This document shows, piece after piece, positions 24,067 to 36,107 of a DNA stretch of 64,000 nucleotides (its first letter is position 1; each line of letters starts with the position of its first letter). Source of the stretch: Pseudorasbora parva (taxonomy: Eukaryota; Chordata; Actinopteri; Cypriniformes; Gobionidae); the NCBI RefSeq assembly GCF_024679245.1, contig NC_090183.1:23425855-23489854 (forward strand), given 5' to 3'. The translations under genes and the position numbers were made by a program. The notes below the pieces were generated by a model. That model was given only the letters and a program-made list of their open reading frames with translations, did no database searches and was not told the DNA's origin.

Positions 24067-25353
24067 GGGGGGGGGGGGGGGGGGGGGGCTTTTTACACTC
24101 TTAAAGGTTAAAGACTTGGATTCCCATCCTAAACATAAACAAAAACTAAGTTGGACGTTTGATGGAGTATTTCTGTGTCAAAAAATACTCCTTCCGGTTT
24201 CTCACAAGTTTCGGAGAGTTTTTTTTCGAGTATGGGTCTACTTGACGTCGACAGAGCAGAAGGTCCTTGTATGGGCCGTAAGAGCTCTTCTACCGGAAAG
24301 GTGTGCGCGCGCGTGACTAGAGCGAGAGAGGAAATGCACGCCCATAAACACTGCTCTCAGGTGCAGATCCAGTCGTCTGAGCAACACTTCTGTGGCGCCG
24401 CGCTCCACTTTATTCCTATGGGTGACATCAAGCGACTTCAACGCTTCAGCACAGCATTCCGGGAAGGCAGCGCTGCATTTGAACCGATTTGAATGCAGAA
24501 ATGCTGTCACAGTCCTGCTGTCACATGGCTTCACGAAATCAACAGTTACCAAAGAAGTGTGTTTTTGATGGAGCGGTGACGACAAAGTTTCACGGTCCTG
24601 CTTTGGAAGCGGCCGGTGAGTAAAACTGCTTCAAATGTCTATGCTGTTGGCTATCGTCGCTTGAGTAAACATCAGTAAACGACACAATCGTGTATAACGT
24701 TAGTTAATTTATCAATGGAGAATGCGATCTATGGTGTGTGTTTAAATACATTTGTTTAGCTGACCAATATAGGTGTCAGTTTGTTTATTGTAAAACCACC
24801 CAAACATAAAACATAGCGTTCTCACAAAGCGTGCTTCGTCATTCAAATGCGCTAACGGTTACTCCATTGTTGTTCTATGTATAACGTTACACTAGTCTGA
24901 CATGCAAAACCGTTTTGCTTGCTACTGCTAAGGTTTAGTCGCATACATAAACCGAATCATGTCCTCATAAACTACACAAATGTTTACAGGCCACTAAATA
25001 CAGTACATACCAGAGACGGATGTCCTGCAGTTGTTGCTTCCCCTGTTCAATTTATTTCAGCCTCCGGATCTGATTCTGGATCATATATGTATTAGTTGAA
25101 TCTGATCGATAGTCGTTTTCTTCTCCACGCTTGAGGACGTCACAGCTTTGTGCGCATTCGTCATTCTTTAGCTCTGCCCACACGATACGCCTCCAGCCGC
25201 TCGTTTTTTTTTCCGGAAAGACTCCGTACAGCCTATATTTCTTTTATAAATATAATAAAACTAAAGACTTTTCGGAGATATGAAGGATGCAATACTACTC
25301 TTTAGGTACTCAAGATTGACATGAGATTGACTGAAACTGAGTATCCCCCTTAA
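24067..25353 (+). mobile_element. TTAA-flanked element, copy B, with an expanded G tract
   Basis: Same family as copies A and C, in the same orientation as C. The right end keeps a CCCCCTTAA end at 25345-25353. At the left end the terminal repeat has been replaced by 22 consecutive G (24067-24088) that run straight into CTTTTTACACTCTTAAAG. About 26 bases of the terminal region present in the other copies are lost. A GTGAGT at 24616 and a TTTATTTCAG ending at 25060 bracket an intron-like segment. Confidence 0.8.
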
Positions 25354-25684
25354 GTTAACACAATTATAACAGAGAATAATATATTATAATTTTGTAATGT
25401 GATAATATGCAGATTTTGATAACAACCAGAGATCTGTACACAGCAGGCTAAAGTGGTAACATCTCAACTAACTTATTCAACAAGATTAACTTTTATGCGG
25501 TTACAGTCCATGTGTGTTTTGTATTGTTTGGGGGTTTGTTTTCTGTTTTCTCTTTCTCTCTCTCTTTTCTTTCTGTTTTATCAGTTATTCCTGGAACTAT
25601 CGGACAAACACGCCGCCGCGCTATATGTAAGGAGGACGTCCGACGCAATGAGTGATGAGTGGCGTTCGACCAATCCGCTGACGT

Positions 25685-26298
25685 GCCGGTGTTATGACAA
25701 ATCCTGTCCGTCTGTGAAATCGTGTCCGCTGGTAGCGGTTTTAAATGCCTGATCAAAAGTTGTTATACATGGTTCTGGACAAGCAATTGTTTAAAATTAA
25801 ACTTTGAATTCATTGCCATACTAAGTACACACGCAAAACATTTATTTGAAATATGTAATTAATTGCTATAATGGGAGCAAAAACATGTTCTGAATTATTT
25901 TGACTGATAAACTAATTACCAATACAAAATCATGACATATTAATGTACCTATAATGTAAATAATAAAGAATTTAAAAAAAAAAACCAGCAATATACAGAA
26001 CAGGTGCACAAAATAAATACATTATATACAAGATATGCTTGTATATATCTCATATACTTATATAAGCACTTATAGCTTCAGTTATATACTACTAGTATAT
26101 GAAAGATATGCTTTGTAAGACATTAAAGACTATTTTAACACAATGTAAACAGCAAAAATCAAAACGCGATTTTGTAAGAATTATAATCAGGCTTTGAACA
26201 GATTACCTATTAAAATTTCTTTCAGCCAATAGAATCGCTCTGGGGGTCCTTGCGGACACAATTTCATAGAGGACAGGATTTGTCATGACACCGGCATG
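25685..26298. mobile_element. MITE with GCCGGTGT inverted ends
   Basis: The left end TGCCGGTGTTATGACAAATC and the right end, with GATTTGTCATGACACCGGCA, are inverted copies. The match continues inwards for about 45 bases through GTGTCCGC. The interior is AT-rich and non-coding. Confidence 0.75.
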
Positions 26299-26569
26299 TT
26301 AAAAGGCCCAGGTTTTCATAAATGGCCAGTGAGAGCAGATCAGCGCGAGCTCTCACTCATTTCCCGTGCTTTTTGTCGGCCTGTAAAGTACCATGATTAC
26401 CTGTTAGATGCTTGATCACTTGGTTCCGAGTAAACATCCTTTGGGATTTGTTTGTTGTTTGATGTACAGTGTGACAAAAAAAGTATTTAGTCAGTCACTA
26501 ATTTTGCAAGTTCTCCCACTTAAAAGATGAGAGAGGCCTGTAATTTTCATCATAGGTACACTTCAACTA

Positions 26570-27396
26570 TAGCACTATTCGCACGGGATTAGTATTATCT
26601 AGGGACCTCTGTGATTTAGAAATGACTCCCCCACATCTGAGTTTTGCGTGGCGCATTCGCACGGGATAAGCAAAGCCTGTGATTTTACTCAAATTTACTG
26701 ACTTCTCCCGGATATGATTGTCAAGACTTCGTTATAGATATAGCTGTATGAAATCATAAACAGGCATCAATATCGTTTTGATTATTTTATAGTAATAAAT
26801 AAACATAATTCCGTTCAGTTAGCGAACAGATGCCATGAACTGAGCACAGACCAGCGGCAGGAGTCAGATTTCATTTATCATGAGTGAGAAGCTCACAATA
26901 TACGGCGGAAGATTGAGTTTCAATGCTAAATGTAAATGCGCCCATTTAAACGAGCTTGTCATTGTACTGTTCTGTTCTGTTTTTCATTAAGAATAGTATT
27001 GATGTTAATATTAAACACACCATTCAATCAGTTTATTCCCAAATTGATACTCATTCTAAAGTGAAAGTATAATCCGTGCGGGAATTCATTAACGGTGTGC
27101 ATTATGAATGCAGACTTTATTCTTCGTGAAAGATAAAGATAGAAATGCTCACAGGAAAAAAACAAACCTTGCAATGTATATACGTATATACGATCCACCT
27201 AATCCTGGCCAAATCACAGAGATGTCAAATCGCACGGGACTACTATTATCACAGGACCTTTAGGTAATTTGCGGGGGAATTTTTACTTTACAAATTACAG
27301 ACATGGCCGATTCGCACGGGATTAAGATTACAGCTCTGCAATTATTACAAATCACTAGAGGTCCCTAGATAATACTAGTCCCGTGTGGATAGGGCT
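26570..27396. mobile_element. MITE nested in the Tc1 leader
   Basis: The ends AGCACTATTCGCACGGGATT and (inverted) AGCCCTATCCACACGGGACT bound about 827 bases, and the terminal repeats continue through ATTATCTAGGGACCTCT. The Tc1 leader resumes directly afterwards, and TA is present at both junctions. Two internal repeats of TTCGCACGGGAT occur near 26657 and 27309. Confidence 0.75.
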
Positions 27397-27683
27397 TACG
27401 AGAGACAAAATGAGAGATCCAGAAAATCACTGATTTTTAAAGAATTTATTTGCAAATAAGTAAAAAGTATTTGGTAAGCATTTGGTCACCTACAAAAAAA
27501 AAAGATTTCTGGCTCTCACAGACCTGTAACTTCTTCTTTAAGAGGCTCCTCTGTCCTTCACTCGTTGCCTGTAATGGCATCTGTTTGAACTCATTAAATA
27601 ATATTAATAATATAATATTATAATAATATTATTATAAAAGACACCTGTCCACAACCTCAAACAGTCAGACTCCAAACACCACT

Positions 27684-28006
27684 ATGACCAAGACCAAAAA
27701 GCTGTCAAAGGACACCAGAAGCAAAATTGTAGACCTGCACAAGGCTGGGAAGACTGAATCTGCATCTGCATTACGTAAATAGCTTGGTGTGAAGAAATCA
27801 ACTGTGGGAACAATTATTAGAAAATGGAAGACATACAAGCCCACTGATAATCTCCCTCGATCTGGGGCTCCATGCAAGATCTCACCCCGTAGGGTCAAAA
27901 TGATCACAAGAACGGTAAGCAAAAATCCCAAAACCACACAGGGGTACCTAGTGAATGAGCTGAAGAGAGCTGGGACCAAAGTAACAAAGGCTACCATCAG
28001 TAACAC
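27684..28006 (+). pseudogene. Tc1-like transposase, N-terminal fragment
   Basis: The frame starts MTKTKKLSKDTRSKIVDLHK, the usual opening of fish Tc1 transposases. It then reads through a paired helix-turn-helix region with [25 protein letters not shown] and VTKATISNT. An in-frame TAG at 27780-27782 interrupts it after 32 codons. The catalytic domain is absent, so it is inactive. Confidence 0.85.
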
Positions 28007-28019
28007 GCCTATTATTCTT

Positions 28020-28263
28020 ATACTAGTCCTGCGTGAGATAATAAAATCGTTAGGATATTAAGTAAAGATCATGTTCCATGAAGATATTTTGTAAATTTTC
28101 TACTCTAAATATATATATAAAAAATCAAATATTTCTAACTCGGCCAAATATTGTCCTATCCTAACAAACCATACTTATTTATTTAGCTTATTTCAGATGA
28201 TGTATAACTCTCAATTTCCAAAAATGTACCCTATGACTGGTTTTGTAGACCAGGGTCACATAT
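28020..28263. repeat. Degenerate MITE-like repeat
   Basis: Between GTTAGGATATTAAGTAAAG (28050) and GACCAGGGTCACATA (28248-28262) the sequence resembles a shortened copy of a common fish hAT-type MITE with the TCGGCCAAATATTGTCCTAT motif. I recognise the pattern from memory only; no second copy is present in this window. Confidence 0.4.
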
Positions 28264-28789
28264 GTGTTAAATCAGAAATAGCTCTTTAAGGTAACTATTG
28301 CAGGTTATGATGTTTACAGTGTTCTTTTGCTGTGGAATCTTATTTAAATTAGTAGTCTGCAGTGTCTTGGACTACATACAGCACCAAAGAAAGTACTGTA
28401 GCAGAAACTGTGCTCTAACTTGGTCCAGAGTTTCCCTATAAGTACTGTAATAAGCACTAAATACTTCAGAGACAACTTTAAGACACAAGCCACTTTTCAC
28501 AATGGCATGAACCTCACAAACAAGAGCAAGTCTAGCGATTAGTTTCTTTTCTCAGGAGCACTCATTTTAAGAAAGACTGCCATACAGCTATGGAATGACA
28601 TGAGAGTGAGTAAATGATGACAAAAACTATTCTTAACTTTGTCTTTAAAGTTAGTAGGATGTTCTAGTTCTAGCCATTTCAGTTTAAGTTCCAGTTATTG
28701 CGCTTCATATGAACTTAATATATAAAAAATAAATAAATAAAAAAGTATTTTAATAACATATTTGATGTTGTGTTCTGAAAAAAAACCAC
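28264..28789. other. No gene recognised
   Basis: AT-rich sequence with a CATGAGAGTGAGTAAATGATG fragment typical of MITE ends near 28600. No coding evidence. Confidence 0.4.
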
Positions 28790-29452
28790 TTAAAGGTGCT
28801 GTGTGTATTTTTTTTTACTAAAGCATAAAAATACAATAATATGTTTGCAGATATTTAGGGAAAATTCTAAATTCACGTACTCGTTTCTCTGAAAAACAAT
28901 GCTACAGCCAGATATTCTACTTTGAAATGTGCACTCTGTGTCGGAATGTCTGTTTTTGTTTTGGTCTGTGCGATACGGCACACTGCCAGTTTACCCAGAA
29001 GTATTTTGACACCACAGGTTGCCAGTTGGCGGAAAACATAGCGTATTGCAGCCATGGAAGCCAGCAAATGAACTGGGTCAGAGATTGCAGATTCTACCCG
29101 ACCTAGAAAGCTTCGGCAAAATCTTAATGAATGGGAGTATTAAAAGGCAGATGAATCACCTCATCAACTAAAGCTGAGTTTCCACGATGGAAACTTTCTC
29201 CAAAGGGAGTTTGGGGTGGTACGCGGTGTGTTTCGACCGCAGGAGTTGGGGTCTAAATAAAGTTCCAGGCAAAAGATTTCCTCTCAAAATGGCTCTACTT
29301 GCGAGGCAGTACTTTGTGAGGAACTTTCAGGGGTGGGACTTGGGCGCTGAACATACTGATTGGTTGAGTTCACGCAGAATTTTAGTTTTCATCTAAAAGC
29401 CTGTTGTGGTGCGTGCATTAAGAGTTGTTTACTATTCGAATCAACAATGGAG

Positions 29453-29998
29453 TTAAAGGGTTACTTCAGCGATTAGCATATAGAAACTCTGGATTATATT
29501 CGAATGATCGCTCTGATTCAATGAACGGTGAATGTATGCCGAGAGAGCGGTCGCGATGACCTCAGCTCTCATCACAAGAGCTCATTCAGCTCATTCATCA
29601 CGAGAGCTCATTCAGCTCATTCATCACGAGAGCTCATTCAGCTCATTCATCACGATGAATGTAATCTGATTCCTGTTGCGTTTGTGCTGTGACACTCACT
29701 CATTATATTGAACAGACGTGTTCAGTTTTTAATTGTATAGTGACTGTTCTCTAACTGAACTGATTTTATGAAAATGAACGCGGTGGGAAAGTCATCCAGT
29801 AATTCAGCAGTGGGAGTGGCTTTGTAGGGCAGTGAAGCAATGCATTCTGGGAATTGTTGTCTTTCATCACCATGAGACAAAAATACAATTCCTGTCTTTT
29901 TCAAGGCACCAAATTCAAAAATAATTTCACATTTCTACTACATTAATGACCAAGTTTAAATACAGATTCATCTTCCCAGTGCTGAAGTAACCCTTTAA
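29453..29998. mobile_element. TTAAAGGGTTACTTCAG-ended MITE, copy 1
   Basis: Ends TTAAAGGGTTACTTCAG and CTGAAGTAACCCTTTAA give a 17-bp perfect terminal repeat. A second, longer copy is at 39143-39867 with the same CATTCTGGGAATTG and TTAAATACAGATTCATCTTC parts. This copy differs by a short internal tandem array at 29577-29654. Confidence 0.85.
29577..29654. repeat. 26-bp tandem repeat, three units
   Basis: Three successive near-identical copies of AGAGCTCATTCAGCTCATTC followed by ATCACG. The related element at 39143-39867 has only one unit at about 39497-39513, so the array expanded in this copy. Confidence 0.9.
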
Positions 29999-30337
29999 AA
30001 AAATACGACTTCAGGCTTTATTAAGCTTATATGCAAAGGATGAAATCCATTGGCAACTGGAAAGTCGCGCATAGTCTTACGTCACTGGACTAAACTTCAC
30101 AGTACTTTAGACCGCAGTAGAAATGCAAAAGAGTTTGGGGAAAAAGACTTCCTGGAACAAATTTAGGGAATTTAGATGTAAACCGGGCTCTACTGTGTGT
30201 AAGTCTCCTCGCCTTCCATTGTCAATTGCGCTCGCTCTTGATGTTTGTTCTCTTGCAACACAACTCTTTCCAATATTTTGAATTTGGACTGCAGTACCCA
30301 TTTCAACCACTTGCTGTCAATACTACATACTGCACCC

Positions 30338-30682
30338 TTAAGCTTGGAACATACTCTGCAAGAACAAAGACATTTGTTCGTTTTCTCGAAGCGACAAGAA
30401 CAAAGTTTGTTCTGGCCAGAGCATTCATACTTCACGAGAAAAGCAGGTGCCGATCATCTGCGTTTCTCTGCATTAACCACTCCCACTTCAAATGTTTGAC
30501 CAATCACACAATAGTTCTTGGCCACCCGCAAGAAAAAAGTTCTGCTCAGACGATGTGTCGAGAACAAGCTGCGAGAATTCCAAAACCTAGGCTGCGAGAA
30601 CAAAATGATGTCATTTTGTTCTTGCAGCCCTGGGAGCGAGAACTTTTTTCTCTGTTCTTGCAGAGTATGTTGCAGCCTTTAA
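30338..30682. mobile_element. MITE with AACATACTCTGCAAGAACA ends
   Basis: Left end TTAAGCTTGGAACATACTCT and right end GAGTATGTTGCAGCCTTTAA are inverted, extending inwards through GCAAGAACA. The left end overlaps the last bases of the element ending at 30341. Several internal AGAACAAA palindromes occur. The plus-strand open frame 30226-30690 crosses the border between elements and is not a gene. Confidence 0.7.
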
Positions 30683-30724
30683 TCCCTTAACTAGTATGTT
30701 GCCATGATCCATTCTTGCATAGGA

Positions 30725-31430
30725 GGTCGAACTTTCCTGCAGAGTTTTGCTCCAACCCTAATCAAACACACCTGAACAAGCTAATCCTGAGCTGTGTTCA
30801 AAATAGCGCCTTATACCCTCATTCACTATTTCCTACATTAATACACTAATATAGTCCTCTTGAAGGAGTGAATGAACGTGGTCAGTGAATTTGGACACTA
30901 AATGGGCTACTGCTTTTGTATAGTTTGTGCTTGCTGTTTAATATTCATTTGCAACTTAGCAAACTAGCAGTTCTAGTAGTAAAACATTTATCTGTAACTT
31001 TGAATGGAAACTACCATGTAAAGGAATTTTTACCTGTATGATATCATGCTGTACCCACACTGAACCAGAGTTTGGAAAATGGATTGCAGATCATCATCTT
31101 CTGGCGAGATGTGGGAATTAATTTGTCTCGACCCTCATAGTCCATTATGGGTATTCTCTAACAGTTACTACATACAATTATTATACACTTATTATAATAG
31201 TGTTGATTATAGGACTGAATGAGCGCACTTGATAATGTCCACTATGGTTTCGACACCACTACAAATGGCTGTCCTCTCAAATAGTGCCTTATTTAGGGGT
31301 ATAGAGGGTGATTTCGGACACAGCCATGTTCTTTTGGCTTACTAAAAAGTTACAGGCAGGTGTGTTTGAGTAAGGTTGGAGCTAAACTCTGCAGAAAAAG
31401 TGGACCTCAATGGTCAGAGTTGAGAACCCA
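30725..31430. mobile_element. Inverted-arm repeat with a nested MITE
   Basis: Outer arms TTTCCTGCAGAGTTTTGCTC (30732) with AAACACACCTGAAC, and the inverse CAGGTGTGTTTGAG with GGAGCTAAACTCTGCAGAAA near 31397. The centre is replaced by a separate element at 30791-31323. Confidence 0.65.
30791..31323. mobile_element. GCTGTGTTC/GGACACAGC MITE
   Basis: The ends GCTGTGTTCAAAATAGCGCC and (inverted) GCTGTGTCCGAAATCACCC bound 533 bases. They align over about 45 bases with small gaps. The ends resemble those of the MITE at 37858-38353. Confidence 0.7.
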
Positions 31431-31589
31431 TGGACTAGTCTTTAAAGTTTCGAAACTGCTAGCTGTAACCCTTTTAATTACAATGCCTTCAGTTTGAATG
31501 GGGAAACCCACTGTGTATGTCTGTAGACGTCTTTGGTCGCTGCATTGTCTCACATATTAGTTGATTTTAAAAAATATTCTAAAAGATAC

Positions 31590-31739
31590 CTTGCTGGACG
31601 ATTTGGTTCTGCTGCTGTGGTTGTTGTTGGTGGAGAGGTTGGCATCCTCATGTACACGGTCCAGGAGCCAGAGCAGAAACTCCAAAGCATCGTGTTGAGC
31701 GTTCCCCTTGAACTGAGAGCCATACTTGGACACAGCACC
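31590..31739 (-). CDS. usp43: usp43 exon 2 (ubiquitin-specific protease 43)
   Basis: This 150-bp exon follows the acceptor AG at 31741-31740 and ends at an AAG followed by the donor GTATCT (31589 downwards). It keeps the reading frame, since exon 1 ends on a complete codon. Its 50 residues begin GAVSKYGSQFKGNAQHDALE and continue FLLWLLDRVHEDAN, then a Ser/Asn/Thr-rich tail. The GNAQHDALEFL segment is the conserved Gln/Asp-containing box of the ubiquitin-specific protease fold, in the substrate-binding thumb close to the active site. In vertebrate USP43 this segment follows directly after the EFK that ends exon 1 at 43240, which gives an intron of 11.5 kb between them. The exon lies 83 bp from a TIR element at 31823-33107. 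Later exons with the zinc-ribbon and His box were not found. Exon borders are by eye. Confidence 0.9.
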
Positions 31740-31822
31740 CTAGGGAAAGAGCGGGAGATTGTGTAAGATAAATGTTGACAGTTTTAAAACAAATCGCATA
31801 ATAACCTAATTTGTACAAATCG

Positions 31823-33107
31823 TTAAAGGTGCCCTAGAATGAAAAATTGAATTAACCTTGCCATAGTGAATCATCAGGATTGCAGATAAACAAAGACACT
31901 TGAGGATAGCAAAAACGGCTCTCATGACACACGTCATGTTCAGGCTATGCAGGGGACGTGAGGACTTTTCATATGTCAACAGTCATGGTTGAGGTTTATT
32001 ATAATCGGATATCACAACAACTTATTTCAAAATCATTTGTTTGTTTGGCCCATTTCAAGCAAGCTTCGTTCAGCGTCTTAAACTGAATATTGTGCGCATT
32101 GTCTAGATGATGCTAGTACAGTAACAATAGGAAACCCCAAGTACCATACAAAACTTAATAGTGAGTCTAATGACAAAGGTTAATATTATTTTGTATTACA
32201 AGATACAACCGTAGATACGTTGCTTACAGATCGTACACTCGATCCTTCTAGCAAACGTCACCTTTTCCACCATATAAGTTAAAACAGCAGTCATTTTACA
32301 ATGCTATTCATTTAGTAAAAATATAAGTTATATATTTATATTTTTGAGAACTGAAGTAGGCCTATAATGTTTTTGCATGCTTGTATTTCAGAGTAGGCTA
32401 CATCACAGTCACTGCGTAGCCTACATTGTGACTAACGTTATATAAACATGCAACGAAAAAAGACAAGTCTAAAATGTAGACTGAATGACACTTTAAGCAG
32501 AACATCTCAAATGGAAATTGCTAAAATGCAGCTTACTTTTTTATTGGTGTTTTAGATCATCCGTGCACGAGAGAGCTCCAGATTGTTTCCAGATTGGACA
32601 TGTTTAGGTAAAACATCGGATAGTATACGTGTTTTTTTTCACAGAAAAGCTCTAATTGGGGGATTTAAATAACTGAAATGTATCTGGCAACCGCAAGCAC
32701 GCAAGCTCCTTCTCGTGCACGGATGATCTGAAAACACCAATAAACAAGTAGGCTGCATTTTATCAATCTCCATTTGAGATGTTCTGCTTAAAGTGTCATT
32801 CAGTCGGTCTGTGTTCTGTCAGGACAGTCAGGACCCATGAGCTCAGCTGCTACGTTGAACAACTGAACTGCTGTGCTGTGAGCGGCTGAAATAAGCCAGT
32901 CAGAGCAGAGCTCAACATTAATATTCATGACTCTTCCAAATAAGGCAAAAACAGAGCATTACATCCTAGGGACAATATATAGGGTTGTAAATGGACCTGT
33001 AAACTGTATCTGGACCATTTTTGCCCTTAAATAAGCCAAATACCCTCTATGTAGATATCAGAGAACAATTTAACATATTGTTTCAAATCATTCTAGGACA
33101 CCTTTAA
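31823..33107. mobile_element. TTAAAGGTGCCCTAGAATGA-ended element
   Basis: Left end TTAAAGGTGCCCTAGAATGA and right end TCATTCTAGGACACCTTTAA match over 20 bases with one mismatch. The body is 1.28 kb, with inner inverted segments around ATCATCCGTGCACGAGA and CTCGTGCACGGATGATC (32557 and 32704). It sits in usp43 intron 1, right beside exon 2. No coding frame. Confidence 0.8.
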
Positions 33108-33329
33108 CATCAACGGATACTAACGCAATATCAAACTCAGTAGTTCACAGCTGTGGTGATAAACGGCCTTGAAAGACTACTCAACCAATTCAATTTGTGG
33201 ACCAAACAGATAACCTAATGGTGCTTTTCACAGCAAGAAAATACTCTAATTATATGAGAAGAAGTCCACCCCACAACTATAACAATAATGACAACTATGA
33301 ACAGTATCTTTCAAATCACTTTCTAAGTC

Positions 33330-33925
33330 CACTAAGGAGGGAGAGCGTTTTCACATTTGGCTTCTAAACTCTGGAATAGCCTTCCTGATAATGTTCGGGA
33401 CTCAGACTCACTCTCCCAGTTTAAATGTTATGAACAGCTATGCTAATTACTTTCCTTTTGCTTTTCTGATGTTATCTCGGGATACCCAATCCGAGGTAAC
33501 GTCAGCTCCAGTCTTGGACCCAGCCTCTTATAAAGACTTTAGAAGCCTCAACATCTGTGAAGAGACAGCGTCAACAACTGCAAGGACTTCAGATGACGCA
33601 AATCTGAATGAACGTGCACCATTTGCTAAATTCGTGCAGAATTTGCTAAATTCTGCTATTTATAATACTTTGTTAACATGTACTCATTGCTTCAATGAGC
33701 TCATTGTTTCTGCCTTAATTTAACACGTTGTTTAAATGAATACTTAGTTAGCTAACTGCTGTTAGCTAACTGCATACATTTCTGAAATACATTATTTTGT
33801 CAATTGTGTTAACCAATCACTCTAAATTGTAATGTAGACACATGCATTTTCTGTATAGCTGCTTTGAAACGATATGTATTGTGAAAAGCGTTATACAACT
33901 AAATGTCAAATTAAAATAAAACTTT
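33330..33925 (+). mobile_element. LINE 3' end with tail, inactive
   Basis: The plus strand reads LWNSLPDNVRDSDSLSQFK near 33370-33425, the C-terminal signature of reverse-transcriptase ORFs in several non-LTR clades, then a Ser/Thr-rich stretch (to 33720). The tail CTGCTTTGAAACGATATG (33858-33875) is typical of the same elements. The copy is 5'-truncated to about 600 bases with no catalytic core. Confidence 0.65.
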
Positions 33926-35820
33926 CAGATGTTTTTTCATCTGTCAGTGACAGCCAATCAAAATCCATCCAACTTTAAAGAGCTTGAGCATTTAAAGTGG
34001 CAGAAAACATGACTGCAGCACCCACTAATAGTATGCAAAATGTTGACATCGTTGGTACTGACGCTAATATAGTTATCGTTATAGTTATCTTCTAATCATC
34101 ATTCTTGGTGTGAATGGCCCTTCACTGTTGTATAAATAATATCACCAATATTCTGAAAATATAGGGGAGGTGTTATTTAATTTGCAGTTTATTTTCTGGC
34201 ACTGTTAGTGTCCTAAAAAGTGACATTTTGAGTTGCAAGATAAACACCTTTTCAGCTGATAATGAGTCCATGAATTGACATTAATGAAGAGAGATTTTCC
34301 ACTTCGCTCAGTGAAGACATAAACGCTTTGAAAAGTAATTTATTTTAGGCCTACAAACTAACATGCACAAAATGCCTTGTGTGACTTTTCAACAAAGATG
34401 GATATCAGGAATATGTCAGACTTGTACACTGTCATCTGCATAATGAGTGCTGTGCAACATACAGTATGTAAAAAACAAAATGAATCACATAATCAGATCA
34501 TGATAATCTCCTTATCTACATATTTGGATTGATCAGGGATAGAAGCAGATTTTGGGAATCGCAAAGCTAAGACCAGAAATAAACAGGTTTCTGTACTCCT
34601 ATAATGGCACCTCATTTTACTAATTTCTTCTCTTCAAAAAAACATAAGTCCTCAAATATTGCATTTCCCCCTCCTCAAAGAAAATGTAATGTTTATTTGT
34701 CATTTTATAGGGTTTCAGTATTACATAAACATTTTGTGGTGGTTAATTTGCAAGATGAAAAACATTTATCATTGTTATGGTGTTTGCTCAACTGTATCAA
34801 AGAAATAGTGCACCCAAAATGAAAATTCAGCCTTCATTTTTTCACCTTCATATCAGCTTGTTGGTTGCTCAAGCTGGAGTGTGTTTCCCGTACAACGACG
34901 TTACTCCCATAGTACGTTGCATCGTTGAAGAAATCAGCTAGTCATGACTGTTTCCCGAAACTCTATTGTCGCAAATCTGTCATTCAACCACATTGGTTAA
35001 TGATGTCACGCAGATGGTGGAGTAATAACTGCTTTTAATTAATTATTTTGAGATCGAATTCATGCTAAATTTCTTTGCTATAAATTATGGACATGGCACC
35101 TGAGGACTACTTCTTATTTTTCTCAGTTGTTTTGCTTTATTTCCAGATTCAAATTCGTTCTCACATAGGCCTACGCACATGTGCACTCTTCAAAAAAGGG
35201 TGCTTTGAATCTCTTTACAAACTATAAGACATAAATTACATTTGTATGTATTCGAAATAAAATATATAGATGACACTTAATGTCAGCTTGCTTTTTTTGC
35301 TTAAGATAAGGATTTGCGTCATTATGTCATGTCATGCAAACAAGAATATGCTTCCAACCACAGGTCGAGAGCTGTCGTTGCAAGTTTGCAATGCTGTTTG
35401 CAAATGTTCGTTGGAACTATGGTTTTCGGGAAACACAGACTCGCTGAACTATATTGATAACGACGGAACTTGCGACCATAGTTGGCTAACAATGCTTTTG
35501 GGAAACTCTTTTCTTAAAAAAAAAAAAAAAAAACTCTGCTCTTTTCCATGCAATTTTACTGAAATTAAACCTTTCAGTTGCTTTCGTATTAGTTATGATA
35601 AAAATGGTTGATGGGTGCACCATATATTCAAAGCCATAAAATCTTTTGTGTGAGAAATTGAAATTGAAGTCAAACCCTATAGCTCTCCTTGATAAGAACA
35701 ATAGAGAAGTAGTGTTGTCCGATTAGTCATTCTTATGAATCAGTTATAACTGGTCTTAAGGATTCATTCACAAATTGAACTGGTTTCACAATTTTTGGTT
35801 CTCAAGTTGAATTCAATGAC
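33926..35820. other. No gene recognised
   Basis: Usp43 intron sequence. A GTGTTTCCC stretch at 34882 and an inverted TCGGGAAACA at about 35428 mark a decayed palindromic MITE (roughly 34880-35520) with unclear ends. A pure A run lies at 35517-35532. Confidence 0.4.
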
Positions 35821-36107
35821 TTAAAGAGACAGTTCACCCAAAATGTAAATGTTCATTATTTACTCTCCCTCATGTCGTTCCAAACCTGTATGCATTTCTT
35901 TCCTCTACGGAACACAAAAGATGATATTTTGAAAAACCAAACAGTTTTGGTTAGCACTGACTTTCATTGTATAGACAATTATAACCCAAAACATGAACAT
36001 TTATCAAACTATCTTCTTTTATGTTCCTTAAAAAAGTCATACAAGTTTGCAATGACATGATGCTGGGGGAATAATTTCATTTTTGGGTGGGTGTACTGTT
36101 CCTTTAA
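35821..36107. mobile_element. TTAAAGAGACAGTTCACCC-ended MITE
   Basis: Left end TTAAAGAGACAGTTCACCCA and right end TGGGTGTACTGTTCCTTTAA are inverted and extend through CAAAAATG-type bases. Total 287 bp, a common fish MITE layout. Confidence 0.8.

Larger units (their letters stand above)
26465..28006 (+). mobile_element. Tc1-like transposon, 5' half, with a nested insertion
   Basis: Begins with TA and CAGTGTGACAAAA at 26465, followed by the leader GTTCTCCCACTTAAAAGATG. The leader is interrupted at 26570 by another element and resumes at 27397 with CGAGAGACAAAATGAGA. A transposase fragment starts at 27684. The copy stops abruptly near 28006, so the DDE catalytic half and the 3' repeat are missing. 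Confidence 0.75.
28790..30341. mobile_element. TTAAAGGTGC-ended element, with a nested element
   Basis: Left end TTAAAGGTGCTGTGTGTA and right end TACATACTGCACCCTTAA are inverted copies. Inside is a complete second element at 29453-29998. The outer family shares its terminal motif with the elements at 39937, 50072 and 62212, but most of the body differs. Confidence 0.65.

Noticed and set aside
29577..29654. Regular repeats considered as a CRISPR-like array
   Set aside because: The units are directly adjacent with no spacers, and the context is a vertebrate MITE.
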